In this document: piece after piece, positions 31,889 to 40,214 of the stretch
Position numbering within the stretch: the first letter of the stretch is position 1
Layout of the letters: each line of letters opens with the position of its first letter
Assembly (NCBI RefSeq): GCF_026191115.1
Contig: NZ_JAPHOT010000001.1
Location: forward strand, 682,001-746,000
Source of the DNA: Legionella sp. PATHC035
GTDB taxonomy: Bacteria > Pseudomonadota > Gammaproteobacteria > Legionellales > Legionellaceae
Length of the DNA: 64,000 nt
Direction of reading: 5' to 3'
Program-made: the position numbers and the translations under genes
The notes under the pieces: model-generated
The model's input: only the letters and a program-made list of their open reading frames with translations
Database searches by the model: none
What the model was told of the DNA's origin: nothing

Positions 31889-33259
31889 ATGACTCTTACT
31901 GCTTTAAATGCGATCTCTCCAATCGATGGACGTTATATCAATAAAACACGGGCTCTGAGTCCTTATTTTAGTGAGTTCGCCTTAATTTATTATCGCCTCA
32001 CTGTAGAAATTCGCTGGCTCGAATCTTTAGCTGCGAATAACTCGATTACAGAGGTTCCGCAATTGAATCAAAAAGCTAAAGATTTTCTCAATGATCTGAT
32101 TGCCAATTTTGATGAAACTGAGGCGATCAAAATTAAAGAATTTGAAAAGAAAACAAATCATGATGTTAAAGCAATAGAATATTATCTAAAAGATAAATTC
32201 CAGCAAAATGACAGCTTGAAAGCAGTTACTCCATTCATACATTTTGCTTGTACCTCAGAGGACATCAACAATTTAGCTTATGCGTTAATGGTAAAACAAG
32301 CAATTGCACAGGTCATTCAACCTACGCTTGCTGAAATCATGGGCGGCATTACGCTCCTTGGGAAACAACATGCTGATGTCCCTATGTTATCCAGAACCCA
32401 TGGCCAGCCAGCAACGCCCACAACCATGGGGAAAGAGCTTGTCAATTTTGTTGCTCGTCTCAAAAGGCCACAACAACAACTATGTGAAGTCTTGATCCCA
32501 GGTAAATTCAACGGTGCTGTTGGTAATTATAATGCCCATGTTGTAGCTTATCCAGAAGTAGACTGGCGTAAACACTGTGCTAACTTTGTCACCTCTCTGG
32601 GGCTGTCTTTTAATGCCTATACTACGCAAATTGAGCCACATGATGGTTTGGCAGAAGTATCACAAATCATGATCCGTATTAACAATATTTTACTGGATTA
32701 TACTCAGGACATCTGGAGTTATATTTCTCTAGGCTACTTTAAACAAAAAACTGTAGCTGAAGAAGTTGGTTCCTCCACCATGCCTCATAAGGTAAATCCT
32801 ATTGATTTTGAGAATGCAGAAGGAAATCTGGGGGTAGCCAACGCACTATTCATTCATTTTGCTAATAAACTCACACAATCAAGACTGCAACGCGATTTAT
32901 CTGACTCTACTGTTTTACGCAATATAGGGATGGGATTTTCTTACAGCTTGATCGCCTATCTCTCTCTGACTAAAGGTAATGATAAATTACAAATCAATAA
33001 ACGTGCTTTACAAGAAGATTTAAAATCGAACTGGGAAGTACTTGCGGAAGCGGTGCAAACGGTGATGCGCCGATATAATGTCCCTAATGCATATGAACAA
33101 TTAAAAGCATTAACCCGGGGACAAGGAATAGATGAGCAAAGCCTCAAGTCATTTATTAAGGAACTCTCTATACCCGAAGAAGCGAAAGCGCAACTGCTTA
33201 AACTGACACCAGAAAACTATACGGGGCTAGCAACTCAGTTAGTAAAGGCCTTTTTATGA
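31889..33259 (+). CDS. purB: Adenylosuccinate lyase
   Basis: The 456-residue fumarase/aspartase-fold enzyme acts twice in purine synthesis, splitting fumarate from SAICAR and from adenylosuccinate. The flexible signature loop is GSSTMPHKVNPIDFENAEGN near residue 295; catalytic His residues lie in LSRTHGQPATPTTMG and the FACTSEDINN motif. The N-terminus ALNAISPIDGRY is typical of the E. coli-type enzyme. Its stop overlaps the nadB start (ATGA), linking purine and NAD synthesis in one transcript. Confidence 0.98.
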   Translation: MTLTALNAISPIDGRYINKTRALSPYFSEFALIYYRLTVEIRWLESLAANNSITEVPQLNQKAKDFLNDLIANFDETEAIKIKEFEKKTNHDVKAIEYYLKDKFQQNDSLKAVTPFIHFACTSEDINNLAYALMVKQAIAQVIQPTLAEIMGGITLLGKQHADVPMLSRTHGQPATPTTMGKELVNFVARLKRPQQQLCEVLIPGKFNGAVGNYNAHVVAYPEVDWRKHCANFVTSLGLSFNAYTTQIEPHDGLAEVSQIMIRINNILLDYTQDIWSYISLGYFKQKTVAEEVGSSTMPHKVNPIDFENAEGNLGVANALFIHFANKLTQSRLQRDLSDSTVLRNIGMGFSYSLIAYLSLTKGNDKLQINKRALQEDLKSNWEVLAEAVQTVMRRYNVPNAYEQLKALTRGQGIDEQSLKSFIKELSIPEEAKAQLLKLTPENYTGLATQLVKAFL

Positions 33260-34905
33260 GTGATACACTCACACAACAAGGACAAACTTTTGAGTTTGAT
33301 GTGCTTGTGATTGGTACAGGACTAGCGGGTTTGCAATATTGTTTGCAGCTCATTAGTCTGCAGCCACGTCTAAAGATCGCCTTAATTAGCAAGGCAGAGT
33401 CTATTGAATGCAATAGTCGTTACGCTCAGGGCGGAATCGCTGCTGTTTTTTCAGCAGAAGACTCCCTAGAATCACATATTTCGGACACTCTGGTTGCAGG
33501 CGATGGTCTGTGCTATCCGCCAGCTGTTGAATTCATTATTCGGCAAGGTCCAGACGCAATAAAACAACTGAATGAATATAATGTTCACTTTAAACAAGAC
33601 AGCAAAGGCAATTTCAATTTAGCACAAGAAGGCGGACACTCTCACCGGCGTATCTTTAATTGTGGCGATCAAACCGGTTTATCCATCACACAAATAATGA
33701 ATCAACGTGCTTTGCAAAGTGAACAGATTAGTCTTTTTGAACATCATGTTGCGGTAAACCTCATTACTCATTACCATCCCCATCGCACCGATATTCAAGG
33801 TGAAGTTTTAGGGGCCTATGTTTTAGATTGCTCCGCCAACCGTATTCATACTTTTTTAGCAAATTGCGTGATACTGGCTACAGGAGGGGCAGGTAAAACA
33901 TACAGATACACCACCAACCCCATGGTTGCCACCGGAGATGGGGTGGCCATGGCTTATCGTGCTGGAGCTCGTGTCGGTAACATGGAATTTTACCAGTTTC
34001 ACCCCACCCTGCTGCATCATCATTCTTTAAATAATTTTCTCATTTCGGAAGCAGTACGTGGTGAAGGGGCATTACTTAAAAATGCCGAGACCGGTGAACG
34101 GTTCATGAAACAGTACGCGCCAGAACAAATGGAGTTGGCAACACGTGATGTGGTTGCACGCGCCATTTTTAGTGAAATTGAACGCAGTCAAATGGGATAT
34201 GTCTATCTGGACATTACCCATCAATCCAAAGAATTTTTGAAAAAACGCTTCCCGCAAATTTATACAACGCTCTTATCCATTGGCATTGATATGAGTCAGG
34301 ATATGATTCCTGTTGTGCCGGCAGCACATTATCAATGTGGGGGAATACTTACCGATATTGATGGCCGTACGGATTTAAAACGCCTCTATGCCATAGGTGA
34401 AGTGGCGTTTACTGGTTTACATGGTGCCAATCGCCTGGCGAGTAACTCCTTACTTGAAGCTTTAGTTATGGGTTCCAATGCCGCACGATGTACTTTAAAA
34501 GATATTTCTTCCCCTTGGAAATATACCGAACATATTCCGAACTGGAGTGCTCCAAGTGAAGTCAATGCACGACGTGCCAGCCAAATTAATGCCCAGTGGC
34601 GGGGATTAAGAGGAGAAATGACTTCTTATGCTGGGATAGTCCGGACTGAGGCAGGGCTTGAAGATCTACTACAATTAATAATAAAACGAAAAAAAATAAT
34701 TGAAGAGTATTATTGGAGGCATTGCATCACCCGAGATTTTATTGAGCTGAGAAACATTATTCTTAATGCTGAATTAATTGTAAGAGCTGCTCTCGCAAGG
34801 CGAGAATCACGTGGTGGTCACTTCCGTGAAGATTATCCTAATAAAAAAGCTGAGGCACAAGAAAGTATTGCCAAACTGGGATTAATGGATACTGCACCTG
34901 AATAA
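33256..34905 (+). CDS. nadB: L-aspartate oxidase
   Basis: The 549-residue flavoprotein oxidises L-aspartate to iminoaspartate, the first step of de novo NAD synthesis. The FAD motif is VIGTGLAGLQYCLQL near the N-terminus, followed by SRYAQGGIAAVF, the EGGHSHRRI substrate loop, LATGGAGKTYRYTTNP, and GLHGANRLASNSLLEALV. The C-terminal helical domain ends with ARRESRGGHFREDYP. It is coupled to purB and is probably followed by nadA in the same transcript, across a 123-base repeat-bearing gap. Confidence 0.97.
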   Translation: MSDTLTQQGQTFEFDVLVIGTGLAGLQYCLQLISLQPRLKIALISKAESIECNSRYAQGGIAAVFSAEDSLESHISDTLVAGDGLCYPPAVEFIIRQGPDAIKQLNEYNVHFKQDSKGNFNLAQEGGHSHRRIFNCGDQTGLSITQIMNQRALQSEQISLFEHHVAVNLITHYHPHRTDIQGEVLGAYVLDCSANRIHTFLANCVILATGGAGKTYRYTTNPMVATGDGVAMAYRAGARVGNMEFYQFHPTLLHHHSLNNFLISEAVRGEGALLKNAETGERFMKQYAPEQMELATRDVVARAIFSEIERSQMGYVYLDITHQSKEFLKKRFPQIYTTLLSIGIDMSQDMIPVVPAAHYQCGGILTDIDGRTDLKRLYAIGEVAFTGLHGANRLASNSLLEALVMGSNAARCTLKDISSPWKYTEHIPNWSAPSEVNARRASQINAQWRGLRGEMTSYAGIVRTEAGLEDLLQLIIKRKKIIEEYYWRHCITRDFIELRNIILNAELIVRAALARRESRGGHFREDYPNKKAEAQESIAKLGLMDTAPE

Positions 34906-35028
34906 TAAATTTAATGTAGGTTGGGTACAGCTACCTTCATCCCGGGCGTAGCTAGGGATGGCGGGATTCTATTGCACCCAGGCTCAATATTCCAAACGAC
35001 ACATTAAAATGATTTGAGGCAAAAATAG

Positions 35029-36372
35029 ATGTTTAAAAATCCCACCATTTACACCCCTGAAACAACATTAATGCATATCCGCAACGATATGAGCATTTGT
35101 CAAAGTGACTACCCGATAGACTGGTATCAGGAAGACTTTATCCCATATGCCCAAGAATACCAAGCATTGCCAGATCGTAAACTCACCACCGTTTTAGCAT
35201 GGATGACTCCTTATCTCAAAAAAGCACAGGATCATTTTGGAGAGCGTTTATTACTCTTGGCACATTATTATATGGGTGGTGATATTGTCCGCTTAGTCGA
35301 GCAATTTGGTGGCCTTATTGGTGATTCCTATCAATTAGCCTTGATGGCAGCCGAGCATCCTGAAAAATCCGTTATTATTGAATCAGCAGTACATTTCATG
35401 GCTGAATCAATTAGTATTTTAGCGAATAAGAACCAACAAGTGTACATTACTAATCCTAAATCCGGTTGCACGATGGAGATGCTTGCTAAAGACTTCATGG
35501 TTGAACCTGCTTTTCTTGATTTGAATGAACGTTATGGTGCCGAGAATATTTTACCTGTTTGCTATATGAATACTTCAGGCCGAGTGAAGGCGCTTACTGG
35601 AGCCCAAGGTGGTGCAGTATGTACCAGCTCCAACGTAAAAAAAATATTTCAATGGGCACTGAAGCAAAATAAAAAGATTCTCTTCATTCCCGATCAACAT
35701 ATGGGCGAGAATGTCGCCTATTGGTTAGGCATAAAAAATCGTGCCTACTGGCCAGGTGGAACTGCAGGAGCCCAATATTGTCTTGCAGGTCAAGATGCAA
35801 AAACACTGAAGCAGTTTGATGACGCTCAACTCATTCTATTTGCCAGCCAATGTGCCGTGCATACGCATTATCAACCGGAAATGTGCGATTATTGGCATCA
35901 TCAAGGATATACTACGATTGTTCATCCTGAATGCCGCAATTCAGTAATCAAAGTAGCACAGCACTCAGGTTCTACCGCCTTCATCTGGGATTATGTGGTT
36001 CATGATCGTGCCAAGACCAAACGGTATGCTATTGGTACTGAGAATCATATGGTAGAAAACCTCAAACAACATTGTAAAGGCTTAAATATAGAAGTAGTCA
36101 ATTTGGCTGAAGCACCTAAAACAGAAAATGAAAAAGGTATTGGCTGTGGTTGCGCGACCATGTCACGCAATGATCCTCCGCATCTGGTCGCCCTTGTCGA
36201 TTTGCTAAGACAAGGAAAAACCATGGCTTATAATGAGGTTAAAGCTGGAGATGTGGTCAATGAATTCACTGGAAGCCGACATAGATTACCTGAGCATGAT
36301 CAGCAATGGGTTATCGATAATGCCAAGAAATCTTTGCAAATGATGATTGATATAACGGAAGATCGTATTTAA
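35029..36372 (+). CDS. nadA: Quinolinate synthase (4Fe-4S)
   Basis: The product condenses iminoaspartate with dihydroxyacetone phosphate to quinolinate. At 447 residues it is about 100 longer than the E. coli enzyme, with extra sequence mostly at the N-terminus and between the domains. Candidate cluster Cys residues lie in NPKSGCTMEML, ASQCAVHTH and the late GIGCGCATMSRND. LLAHYYMGGDIVRL and FIPDQHMGENVA are family motifs. A GAGG ribosome binding site precedes the ATG. A strong hairpin follows the stop. Confidence 0.95.
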   Translation: MFKNPTIYTPETTLMHIRNDMSICQSDYPIDWYQEDFIPYAQEYQALPDRKLTTVLAWMTPYLKKAQDHFGERLLLLAHYYMGGDIVRLVEQFGGLIGDSYQLALMAAEHPEKSVIIESAVHFMAESISILANKNQQVYITNPKSGCTMEMLAKDFMVEPAFLDLNERYGAENILPVCYMNTSGRVKALTGAQGGAVCTSSNVKKIFQWALKQNKKILFIPDQHMGENVAYWLGIKNRAYWPGGTAGAQYCLAGQDAKTLKQFDDAQLILFASQCAVHTHYQPEMCDYWHHQGYTTIVHPECRNSVIKVAQHSGSTAFIWDYVVHDRAKTKRYAIGTENHMVENLKQHCKGLNIEVVNLAEAPKTENEKGIGCGCATMSRNDPPHLVALVDLLRQGKTMAYNEVKAGDVVNEFTGSRHRLPEHDQQWVIDNAKKSLQMMIDITEDRI

Positions 36373-36445
36373 TTCTTTCACTTAAATGGATTTAAAAAAT
36401 TGTAGCCTGGCTGGCATAGCAAACCCGAAAAACCCCATACCTTAT

Positions 36446-36475
36446 AGCCAAGCGTAACCTGAATTACGCTTGGCT
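36446..36475. terminator. Bidirectional hairpin between nadA and the Cys-rich gene
   Basis: AGCCAAGCGTAA (36446-36457) and TTACGCTTGGCT (36464-36475) are a perfect 12-base inverted repeat with a CCTGAA loop. The stem lies between convergent genes. T-tracts are weak (TGTACTTG on the plus strand), so a rho-independent role is likely but not certain. Confidence 0.65.
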
Positions 36476-36502
36476 GTACTTGAGTAGAAATTACCAGCAA
36501 TC

Positions 36503-36976
36503 TTAATGACATGCACAACTAGGTGATTGGGAGCCATCTTTACACGTTAGAAAACCAGTAGATTTATTGCATTGACCTACCCCACCGTGTTTCGAACAAC
36601 AACCTTTATTACTTGTACCGCTGGTTGTAGTACTTGTTGTACTGGTTGTAGGTTTAGTAGTAGTCGATTTTCCACTCCACCAGTGAGTTTTAGGCTTGGT
36701 TGGAGTTGTCGTGGTAGTTGAAGTAGTTGGAGGAGTCGCAGTTGTTGTTTTGGTAGTTTTTTGCTTGGTCGTTGTTGCCGTCTTTTCTTTCTTACACTTG
36801 CATGTTGGTGACGCCGTACCATCCTTACACATTTGAAAGCCAGTCGTTTTATTACAGGAGGCCACCCCGCCATGCCCTGAACAACATGCCGCATATACCG
36901 CTAACGGACTACTCAGTAAAAAAAGTACAGCAACAAACTGGTTTGTCCATCTAGAAGCCCTATTCGTATTTTTCAT
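36503..36976 (-). CDS. Exported Thr-rich protein with two cysteine modules
   Basis: The ATG at 36976 has a GGAG site seven bases upstream and gives 157 residues. A signal peptide ends near VYA (26-29). Two near-identical modules follow, one at each end: CC31-32, GG36-37, C41, C50, C59, C61 and CC126-127, GG131-132, C136, C145, C154, C156. Between them lies a linker (about 66-122) made almost only of Thr, Ser, Lys and Pro, which looks like a flexible or glycosylated spacer. The same module appears in the protein at 9306-9653. Two compact disulfide heads on a stalk is the simplest picture. Function unknown. Confidence 0.8.
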   Translation of the reverse strand: MKNTNRASRWTNQFVAVLFLLSSPLAVYAACCSGHGGVASCNKTTGFQMCKDGTASPTCKCKKEKTATTTKQKTTKTTTATPPTTSTTTTTPTKPKTHWWSGKSTTTKPTTSTTSTTTSGTSNKGCCSKHGGVGQCNKSTGFLTCKDGSQSPSCACH

Positions 36977-37111
36977 TTGAAACTCCATTTTCGTCTATGA
37001 CATTAATAATATAGACCATATTTATTTAAACGACACAAAGGCTGATACCCCTAAACATGGACCTACAAAATTAATTTCCACAAATAAGTAACACGCCGAT
37101 TTGCTTTAAAC

Positions 37112-37363
37112 TTAATTGCCTTCTTTAAACCCAAAAAATCCTTTAATCTTGGCAAAAAAACCTTCAGCTTCAGCTTCGAGCTCTCGTAAGTCGCCCAATT
37201 TTTGAACGATACCCATTTCCTCTTCGTTAAGTTCCACACCAATTTTACTTAATGCTTGCTGCGGATCATCTTTTAATTCACTAAAAAAGTTAGGATCGTT
37301 TTTAATCGCTTCCATTACCGCCATCACTTTGGGGCTTTGGCTTGTAAGTGTACTGAAATCCAT
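37112..37363 (-). CDS. Small acidic protein, leader-peptide-like (83 residues)
   Basis: The ATG at 37363 follows an AAGGAG site by eight bases; an ATG two codons upstream is too close to that site. The product starts MDFSTLTSQSPKVMAVMEAI. The middle segment, FFSELKDDPQQALSKIGVEL followed by NEEEM, resembles the helical part of Nif11/NHLP-type leader peptides, where a DPxxALxxxGxxL pattern is common. A Glu/Leu-rich stretch and a short amphipathic tail (FFAKIKGFFGF) follow. There is no signal peptide, no Gly-Gly cleavage site and no RiPP enzyme nearby, so a precursor role is speculative. It sits between two exported-protein genes. Confidence 0.65.
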   Translation of the reverse strand: MDFSTLTSQSPKVMAVMEAIKNDPNFFSELKDDPQQALSKIGVELNEEEMGIVQKLGDLRELEAEAEGFFAKIKGFFGFKEGN

Positions 37364-37463
37364 AATCATGACTCCTTAGATGACTTAACCTAACATATAG
37401 TTATTTTAGTACATAAATTAATCAATTCTATCGATAATGTTCACACCATACCCGTGTTTTAAA

Positions 37464-37838
37464 TTATGCTGTATCAAATTGACATTGATCCAATCCTCGA
37501 GTACAAACAAAACCATTTAATGTCTCAATCCAACTGTAATCCTGACGCGATGGGATTTTAGTTAGGGTCTGCCACCAGATGGAGTATTCACCCGCGGAGT
37601 TCTTATAAGTACAAACCACTCCTTGTCCATAACCTGCAACTAAAATATTTGCCCGAACAAAATAGGTATTCTCATCCCCTTGTGGAGGATTAGGCGAATA
37701 AGGATTGACAGTCCACGGAGCGGGTGGAACGCCCCATTTTAATGAAGTCGTTTGCGGATCAGGACAATTCATCGCATAAGCAACACCAACAAATTGCGCA
37801 AGAAAAAAACTAAATCGAATAAAATGATATTGCCTCAT
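37464..37838 (-). CDS. Small exported protein, possibly DUF3757-like
   Basis: The ATG at 37838 gives 124 residues with a signal peptide that ends near AYA (about 20-23). The mature protein starts MNCPDPQTTSLKWG and contains four Cys, two of them in CTYKNSAGEYSIWW and FVCTRGLDQCQFD. This CP, CxY and C-terminal C pattern resembles small periplasmic proteins of the DUF3757 type found in Legionella and Pseudomonas, but I cannot confirm the match without a search. Two disulfides are likely. The function is unknown. Confidence 0.65.
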   Translation of the reverse strand: MRQYHFIRFSFFLAQFVGVAYAMNCPDPQTTSLKWGVPPAPWTVNPYSPNPPQGDENTYFVRANILVAGYGQGVVCTYKNSAGEYSIWWQTLTKIPSRQDYSWIETLNGFVCTRGLDQCQFDTA

Positions 37839-37891
37839 AAAACCCACTTTGATAATTAGCTATTTTTTAAATAATAATATACTAAAACCCA

Positions 37892-37919
37892 TTGTGAGAA
37901 TTTTTTTCTTTGTTATAAT
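37892..37919 (+). promoter_or_regulatory. Predicted promoter of tRNA-Leu
   Basis: TTGTGA (37892-37897) and TATAAT (37914-37919) are separated by 16 bases. The expected transcription start lies near 37926, just before the tRNA 5' end at 37932, which fits a short tRNA leader. Confidence 0.75.
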
Positions 37920-37931
37920 GGCCGCTCAAAT

Positions 37932-38018
37932 GCCTGGGTGGCGGAATTGGTAGACGCGCCGGATTCAAAATCCGGTGGTGGTGACACCGTGTGGGTTCGA
38001 GTCCCACCCTAGGTACCA
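37932..38018 (+). tRNA. tRNA-Leu (anticodon CAA)
   Basis: The 87-base class II tRNA has an acceptor stem GCCTGGG paired to CCTAGGT with two G-T pairs, an A discriminator and an encoded CCA. The anticodon stem CCGGA/TCCGG encloses the loop TTCAAAA, giving anticodon CAA for codon UUG. A long variable arm (GGTGGTGACACC-type hairpin) and the T-arm with GGTTCGAGTCC complete the fold. No integrase or direct repeat of its 3' end was seen, so it is not visibly an attachment site. Confidence 0.97.
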
Positions 38019-38109
38019 TTAAGTTATTTATTTTCTTCACGTTACATCCCTTCTCAAAAATTCATAAGCAACCTTTTTATAAAAATAATTGAAGACCTCT
38101 AAATTCCAA

Positions 38110-38247
38110 ATGAACCTTATTAAACGTTTTCGCCCATTTTTGCACGGTGCTGATGCAGGTTGCGCCTTGGCCAAACTACTTTTTAAACTAAAAAATAAAA
38201 CCGGCCTATACTATAAAGAAATAGGACATATGCTTTACGAAACTTAA
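38110..38247 (+). CDS. Possible small basic ORF (45 residues)
   Basis: The frame MNLIKRFRPFLHGADAGCAL continues to a TAA at 38245-38247. The product is basic and partly amphipathic; I recognise no family. No ribosome binding site is visible before the ATG, which argues against expression. Its stop overlaps the TAAGGA site of the next gene, nine bases before that start, so it could act as a leader ORF for the membrane-protein pair downstream. It could equally be chance or the end of a decayed gene. Confidence 0.3.
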   Translation: MNLIKRFRPFLHGADAGCALAKLLFKLKNKTGLYYKEIGHMLYET

Positions 38248-38256
38248 GGAATTAAG

Positions 38257-38844
38257 ATGTCGACCAAGTGGATTAAGAGTCATCTGACTTTGATAGCAGG
38301 ACTTTCATTACCCATTCTACTCATGCTTGTATTTTTGATTTCTAATTTTTCATTTTTAAAAACTGATCCACCACGTTATAGTCTGCTCTTCTCTGTCTTA
38401 GACTCCTCAACGGGCTCCTTTCCGGTGCAAGTGAATCTAATCGTTAAAAATGATAAGTTGGTGGCCCAATACTCAAAAACTCAAAATAATTATTGGGGAA
38501 TAAAAAAACTCTACTTCTTTGATGCAAAAACACAAAAAGTACGTGAACTTCCTTTAGATTTCCCTAATTTTAAAGATAACTCAAGTTTTAAAGAGGAAGC
38601 GGTGCAATCAGCACAACAATTTAAACTGGATACATCACTGGAGTCTCCTGATGGCTATGTTTTGTATACCGACAATAATAATTTGAATACTGGATTGTTG
38701 TCCGATCTTCTTATTGGTAATAACTATAAAAATAATTATATTTGTCTTAAAAAAAATGCTACCTGCTTTAAATTATCCAACCCTAGTTTAGGACGCTATT
38801 TTACTTCGAGTAATGTTCAATTTGTTGGCTGGATTAAACCATGA
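38257..38844 (+). CDS. Membrane-anchored protein of unknown function
   Basis: The 195-residue product has one N-terminal membrane segment (about 11-30) and a soluble, probably periplasmic, domain rich in Asn, Lys and Tyr. A pair of Cys near the end (YICLKKNATCFKL) could form a disulfide. I do not recognise a family. A TAAGGA ribosome binding site is present. The stop overlaps the start of the multi-spanning protein downstream by four bases, so the two are probably made together and may interact. In other bacteria DUF2157 membrane proteins often travel with a partner anchored by a single helix. Confidence 0.75.
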   Translation: MSTKWIKSHLTLIAGLSLPILLMLVFLISNFSFLKTDPPRYSLLFSVLDSSTGSFPVQVNLIVKNDKLVAQYSKTQNNYWGIKKLYFFDAKTQKVRELPLDFPNFKDNSSFKEEAVQSAQQFKLDTSLESPDGYVLYTDNNNLNTGLLSDLLIGNNYKNNYICLKKNATCFKLSNPSLGRYFTSSNVQFVGWIKP

Positions 38845-40064
38845 ATAAAGAGCAAGCGTTAGAAAAAATCGTTGATCTTGCCAAACAATATCACATAGAA
38901 ATTAAAGAAATTGCCATCGCCTTGAAACCGAATCAATCGCCAACCCCGACAGATCAAAACAGCTGGCTAAACAAACTGTACAGTTATCTAGGTGGCATCC
39001 TAATCCTTGCAGGTATTTGCGCACTGATTGTGATGAAATGGGAAGAATTCAACATCTACGAACGTGTGACCTTGACTTTAGGCTTTGGCTTCTCGTCTTA
39101 TATTTTGGCATTTGTATGCTTCAAACACCCTAATTATCAAAAAGCTGCGACACCATTATTGCTGATTGCCTTATTCCTTGAACCAACGGGACTAGTCATC
39201 TTGTTGCAAGAGTATCCTACGATCCTCCCAATGGGGTGGTTATTCATCATAGTCATTATCTATTTTACGCATCAACATCTTGCAATTATATGGGATAAGT
39301 CATTCATTCTTACAATCACCACAGTGGTATTTGGATGTATCGTTTTTTCCTCTACAACAGGGACTAATCGAATTTTTTTAAGTTTAGGTTTTGGATTTTT
39401 AACTTTTACTTTGGGTCTTTACTATCGAGACAAATCATCCAAAATGAGCGCCCCTTTGTTTCTTGTTGCCGCAGTTCTTGAAGCCGGTGGATTGCTTACT
39501 TTTTTATCACAATATACTTCCATACTAATGCCGACATGGGGGGTATTGTTTGTAAGCTTTATCCTCTTTTTACAGTATGGCATAACATTTGTAAGCACAA
39601 GACTGACAGTACTGGCTTTTATGACGCTGGTTTTCCTCTACTCTTTTTTCCTCGCAACATTTGAATTACTGGGGGTACCAGAGCGTTTACAATGGTTTGT
39701 ACTCAGTAGTTCATTACTAACAGTCAGTTCATTTATAAATCATTCAAAATACCAAAGCATTGCTGGTTTACTCTTTTTCATATCATCAGTCGTGCTACTC
39801 TCTGTAACATTCGATATCGTTAGAGATAAACCTTATGAAATCCTCTATCTGGGTTTGGCTTGTGGATTAATTTACATGGCAATTATGGAAAGCAGCCGCG
39901 TCTTACTCTTCATCGCAAGTTCGGCCACCCTGTGCTTTATTTTGTATTTTTCAAGCCAACACTTCCCCCACACTATAGGGTGGCCGATTACATTGATTAT
40001 CACTGGAATACTCTTAGTAGGAGTCAGTGGTATTGTTATTAAACTAAATAAAAAATATATGTAG
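38841..40064 (+). CDS. Multi-spanning membrane protein (DUF2157-like)
   Basis: The 407-residue protein has a soluble N-terminal 45 residues (MNKEQALEKIVDLAKQYHIE) followed by about twelve hydrophobic segments. The first helix region SYLGGILILAGICALIV followed by KWEEFNIYERV resembles the start of DUF2157 membrane domains. No catalytic motif is visible. It is coupled to the upstream anchored protein. A transport or signalling role would be guesswork. Confidence 0.75.
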   Translation: MNKEQALEKIVDLAKQYHIEIKEIAIALKPNQSPTPTDQNSWLNKLYSYLGGILILAGICALIVMKWEEFNIYERVTLTLGFGFSSYILAFVCFKHPNYQKAATPLLLIALFLEPTGLVILLQEYPTILPMGWLFIIVIIYFTHQHLAIIWDKSFILTITTVVFGCIVFSSTTGTNRIFLSLGFGFLTFTLGLYYRDKSSKMSAPLFLVAAVLEAGGLLTFLSQYTSILMPTWGVLFVSFILFLQYGITFVSTRLTVLAFMTLVFLYSFFLATFELLGVPERLQWFVLSSSLLTVSSFINHSKYQSIAGLLFFISSVVLLSVTFDIVRDKPYEILYLGLACGLIYMAIMESSRVLLFIASSATLCFILYFSSQHFPHTIGWPITLIITGILLVGVSGIVIKLNKKYM

Positions 40065-40214
40065 CAGGTATATCAAACTCTTGAAGAAAGGTCGAATTTC
40101 AGTACAGGTTGAACGAAAATCTTTTGAAATTGCGGAGGGTAGACGAACTAGGTGAACATTTTGGTAAAGATTTCATTTAAGATGTACCCCCATTCTTTGA
40201 TGCAGGGTGACGGT

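Noticed and set aside
37932-38260. Genomic island attached at tRNA-Leu
   Set aside because: No integrase, no direct repeat of the tRNA 3' end and no clear change in the genes downstream.
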